The notes under the pieces are model-generated. The model was given only the letters and a program-made list of their open reading frames with translations. It searched no databases and was not told where the DNA came from. From contig JAIUNL010000014.1 of assembly GCA_020161835.1 (NCBI GenBank), forward strand, positions 1 to 64,000: DNA of 64,000 bases, given 5' to 3'. Position 1 is the first letter of the stretch. Each line of letters opens with the position of its first letter. This DNA comes from Bacteroidota bacterium. GTDB lineage: Bacteria; Bacteroidota; JABWAT01. Below are positions 63,367-64,000 of the stretch, piece after piece. A program made the translations under genes and the position numbers.

Positions 63367-64000
63367 TGAGTTTCCGTTCAAATATGCAAAAATCGGTGAA
63401 TTTAATGCAAAATGGTAATAACCTGCAAGAAAAGACCAAGTTTGATTCGTGACGAGGAAAGACCCGAAAGGGTAATTGTTAATGGTTAATGGTAAATGGT
63501 TAATGAAATTCGAATAGAAAATTGAATTTCAAAACCCCAAAGGGGTGATATGATTATAGGAAAACGAACAATTTAAAACCTGCCGTCCGACAACAACTCT
63601 TTTTGGAACTGGTGATCTGGTCACTGAGCGGAGTCGAAGTGCGGGTGGAACCGGGATTGCCTCCCGCACCCAAGCAAGGGGACTTGCCGGTTTAAATGAT
63701 CATGCAGATTTTCACGGAAGGGAAAAATGCATGTTAACAGGGATATTCAGGATAAACAGGATTGAAATTAATGGTTAAGGGTCAATGATTAATGGTAAAT
63801 GAAATACGGGATTAAAATTTTTCCAACCACAATGTGGTGAAACATGAATAGCCTGGTTATTGAGCTTGTGGTTACTGAGCGTAGTCGAAGTATCGAAATG
63901 CCGGTCCCCGAGTTCAGTCGCAGGCTGATTATCGAGGGGCCCGGTGGATTTGACAACCCTGGTGTTACCAACCCCGGGTGGGGTTGAAATTACCTCAATT
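63367..64000. repeat. Repeat-filled intergenic region at the window end
   Basis: No gene is supported in this roughly 630-bp stretch. It contains a GGTTAATGGTAAATGG short tandem repeat (63484-63500), ACCCCAAAGGGGTGATATGA + TTATAGGAAAAC (63534-63565), GTCACTGAGCGGAGTCGAAG (63621-63640), AACAGGGATATTCAGGATAA (63737-63756), AACCACAATGTGGTGAAACA (63825-63844) and GGTTACTGAGCGTAGTCGAA (63870-63889). The sequence at the right edge may continue into a neighbouring gene. Confidence 0.7.

Noticed and set aside
63789..63971. 60-codon minus-strand frame at the right edge
   Set aside because: Made almost entirely of repeat elements (TGAGCGTAGTCGAAG family); no domain.

Overview
The window is a bacterial chromosome segment of moderate GC, probably from the Bacteroidota/Ignavibacteriota/Calditrichota side of the FCB group. 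The main support is at least ten genes whose products end in a type IX secretion (T9SS) sorting domain with the NYPNPFNP signature. Many of these also carry the LPVELSSFTG beta-sandwich module just before it. A Kup-NhaB-NhaD-like cation set, a DUF5686 outer-membrane protein and an RND-TolC fusion fit the same group. No rRNA, tRNA, CRISPR array, phage or IS transposase was seen.

Layout. (1) 1-23.6 kb is an array of secreted or surface proteins. Each has a different passenger (Ig/FN3/LamG, GLUG, delta-60, leucine-rich, YCF48-like repeats, endonuclease) and a nearly interchangeable C-terminal module. A propeller-type sensor kinase, a NarL-type regulator and a single-domain receiver sit inside the array. 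(2) 23.8-30.5 kb carries envelope proteins (PQQ propeller, DUF5686, FadL-like) and a fructosamine kinase. (3) 30.7-45.6 kb is mostly cation homeostasis: KefB-type antiporter, TrkA-N K+ channel, Kup, an NhaD-like permease and NhaB. It includes a tight macro-Nudix-K+ channel-CNBD-desaturase operon and an ECF sigma/anti-sigma pair. (4) 45.8-51.1 kb holds an uptake [NiFe] hydrogenase operon (small, large, cytochrome b, protease). The small subunit has the six-cysteine proximal-cluster pattern of O2-tolerant enzymes, a clear -24/-12 promoter precedes the operon, and a sigma-54-type activator gene lies beside it. (5) 51.3-52.6 kb is a ZIP-like transporter with a cyclic-nucleotide-binding domain in its central loop. 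(6) 52.8-58.9 kb is a heavy-metal efflux locus that looks compositionally foreign. (7) 59.3-63.4 kb has an ALDH7-type dehydrogenase, a receiver-GAF-like protein and a CorC/HlyC-type protein.

The spacers are full of short palindromic repeats of several families. Three patterns stand out. REP-like palindromes occupy all four convergent gene junctions and none of the three divergent ones. A heptad repeat abuts the TAG stop codons of three genes. Repeat-like sequences, including one that also occurs between genes, sit in frame at two fixed positions of the T9SS C-terminal module, giving the paralogues different linkers. No single wholly new system is proven. The strongest candidates for new biology are the repeat insertions in the secretion module, the macro-Nudix-channel operon and the CNBD-ZIP protein.
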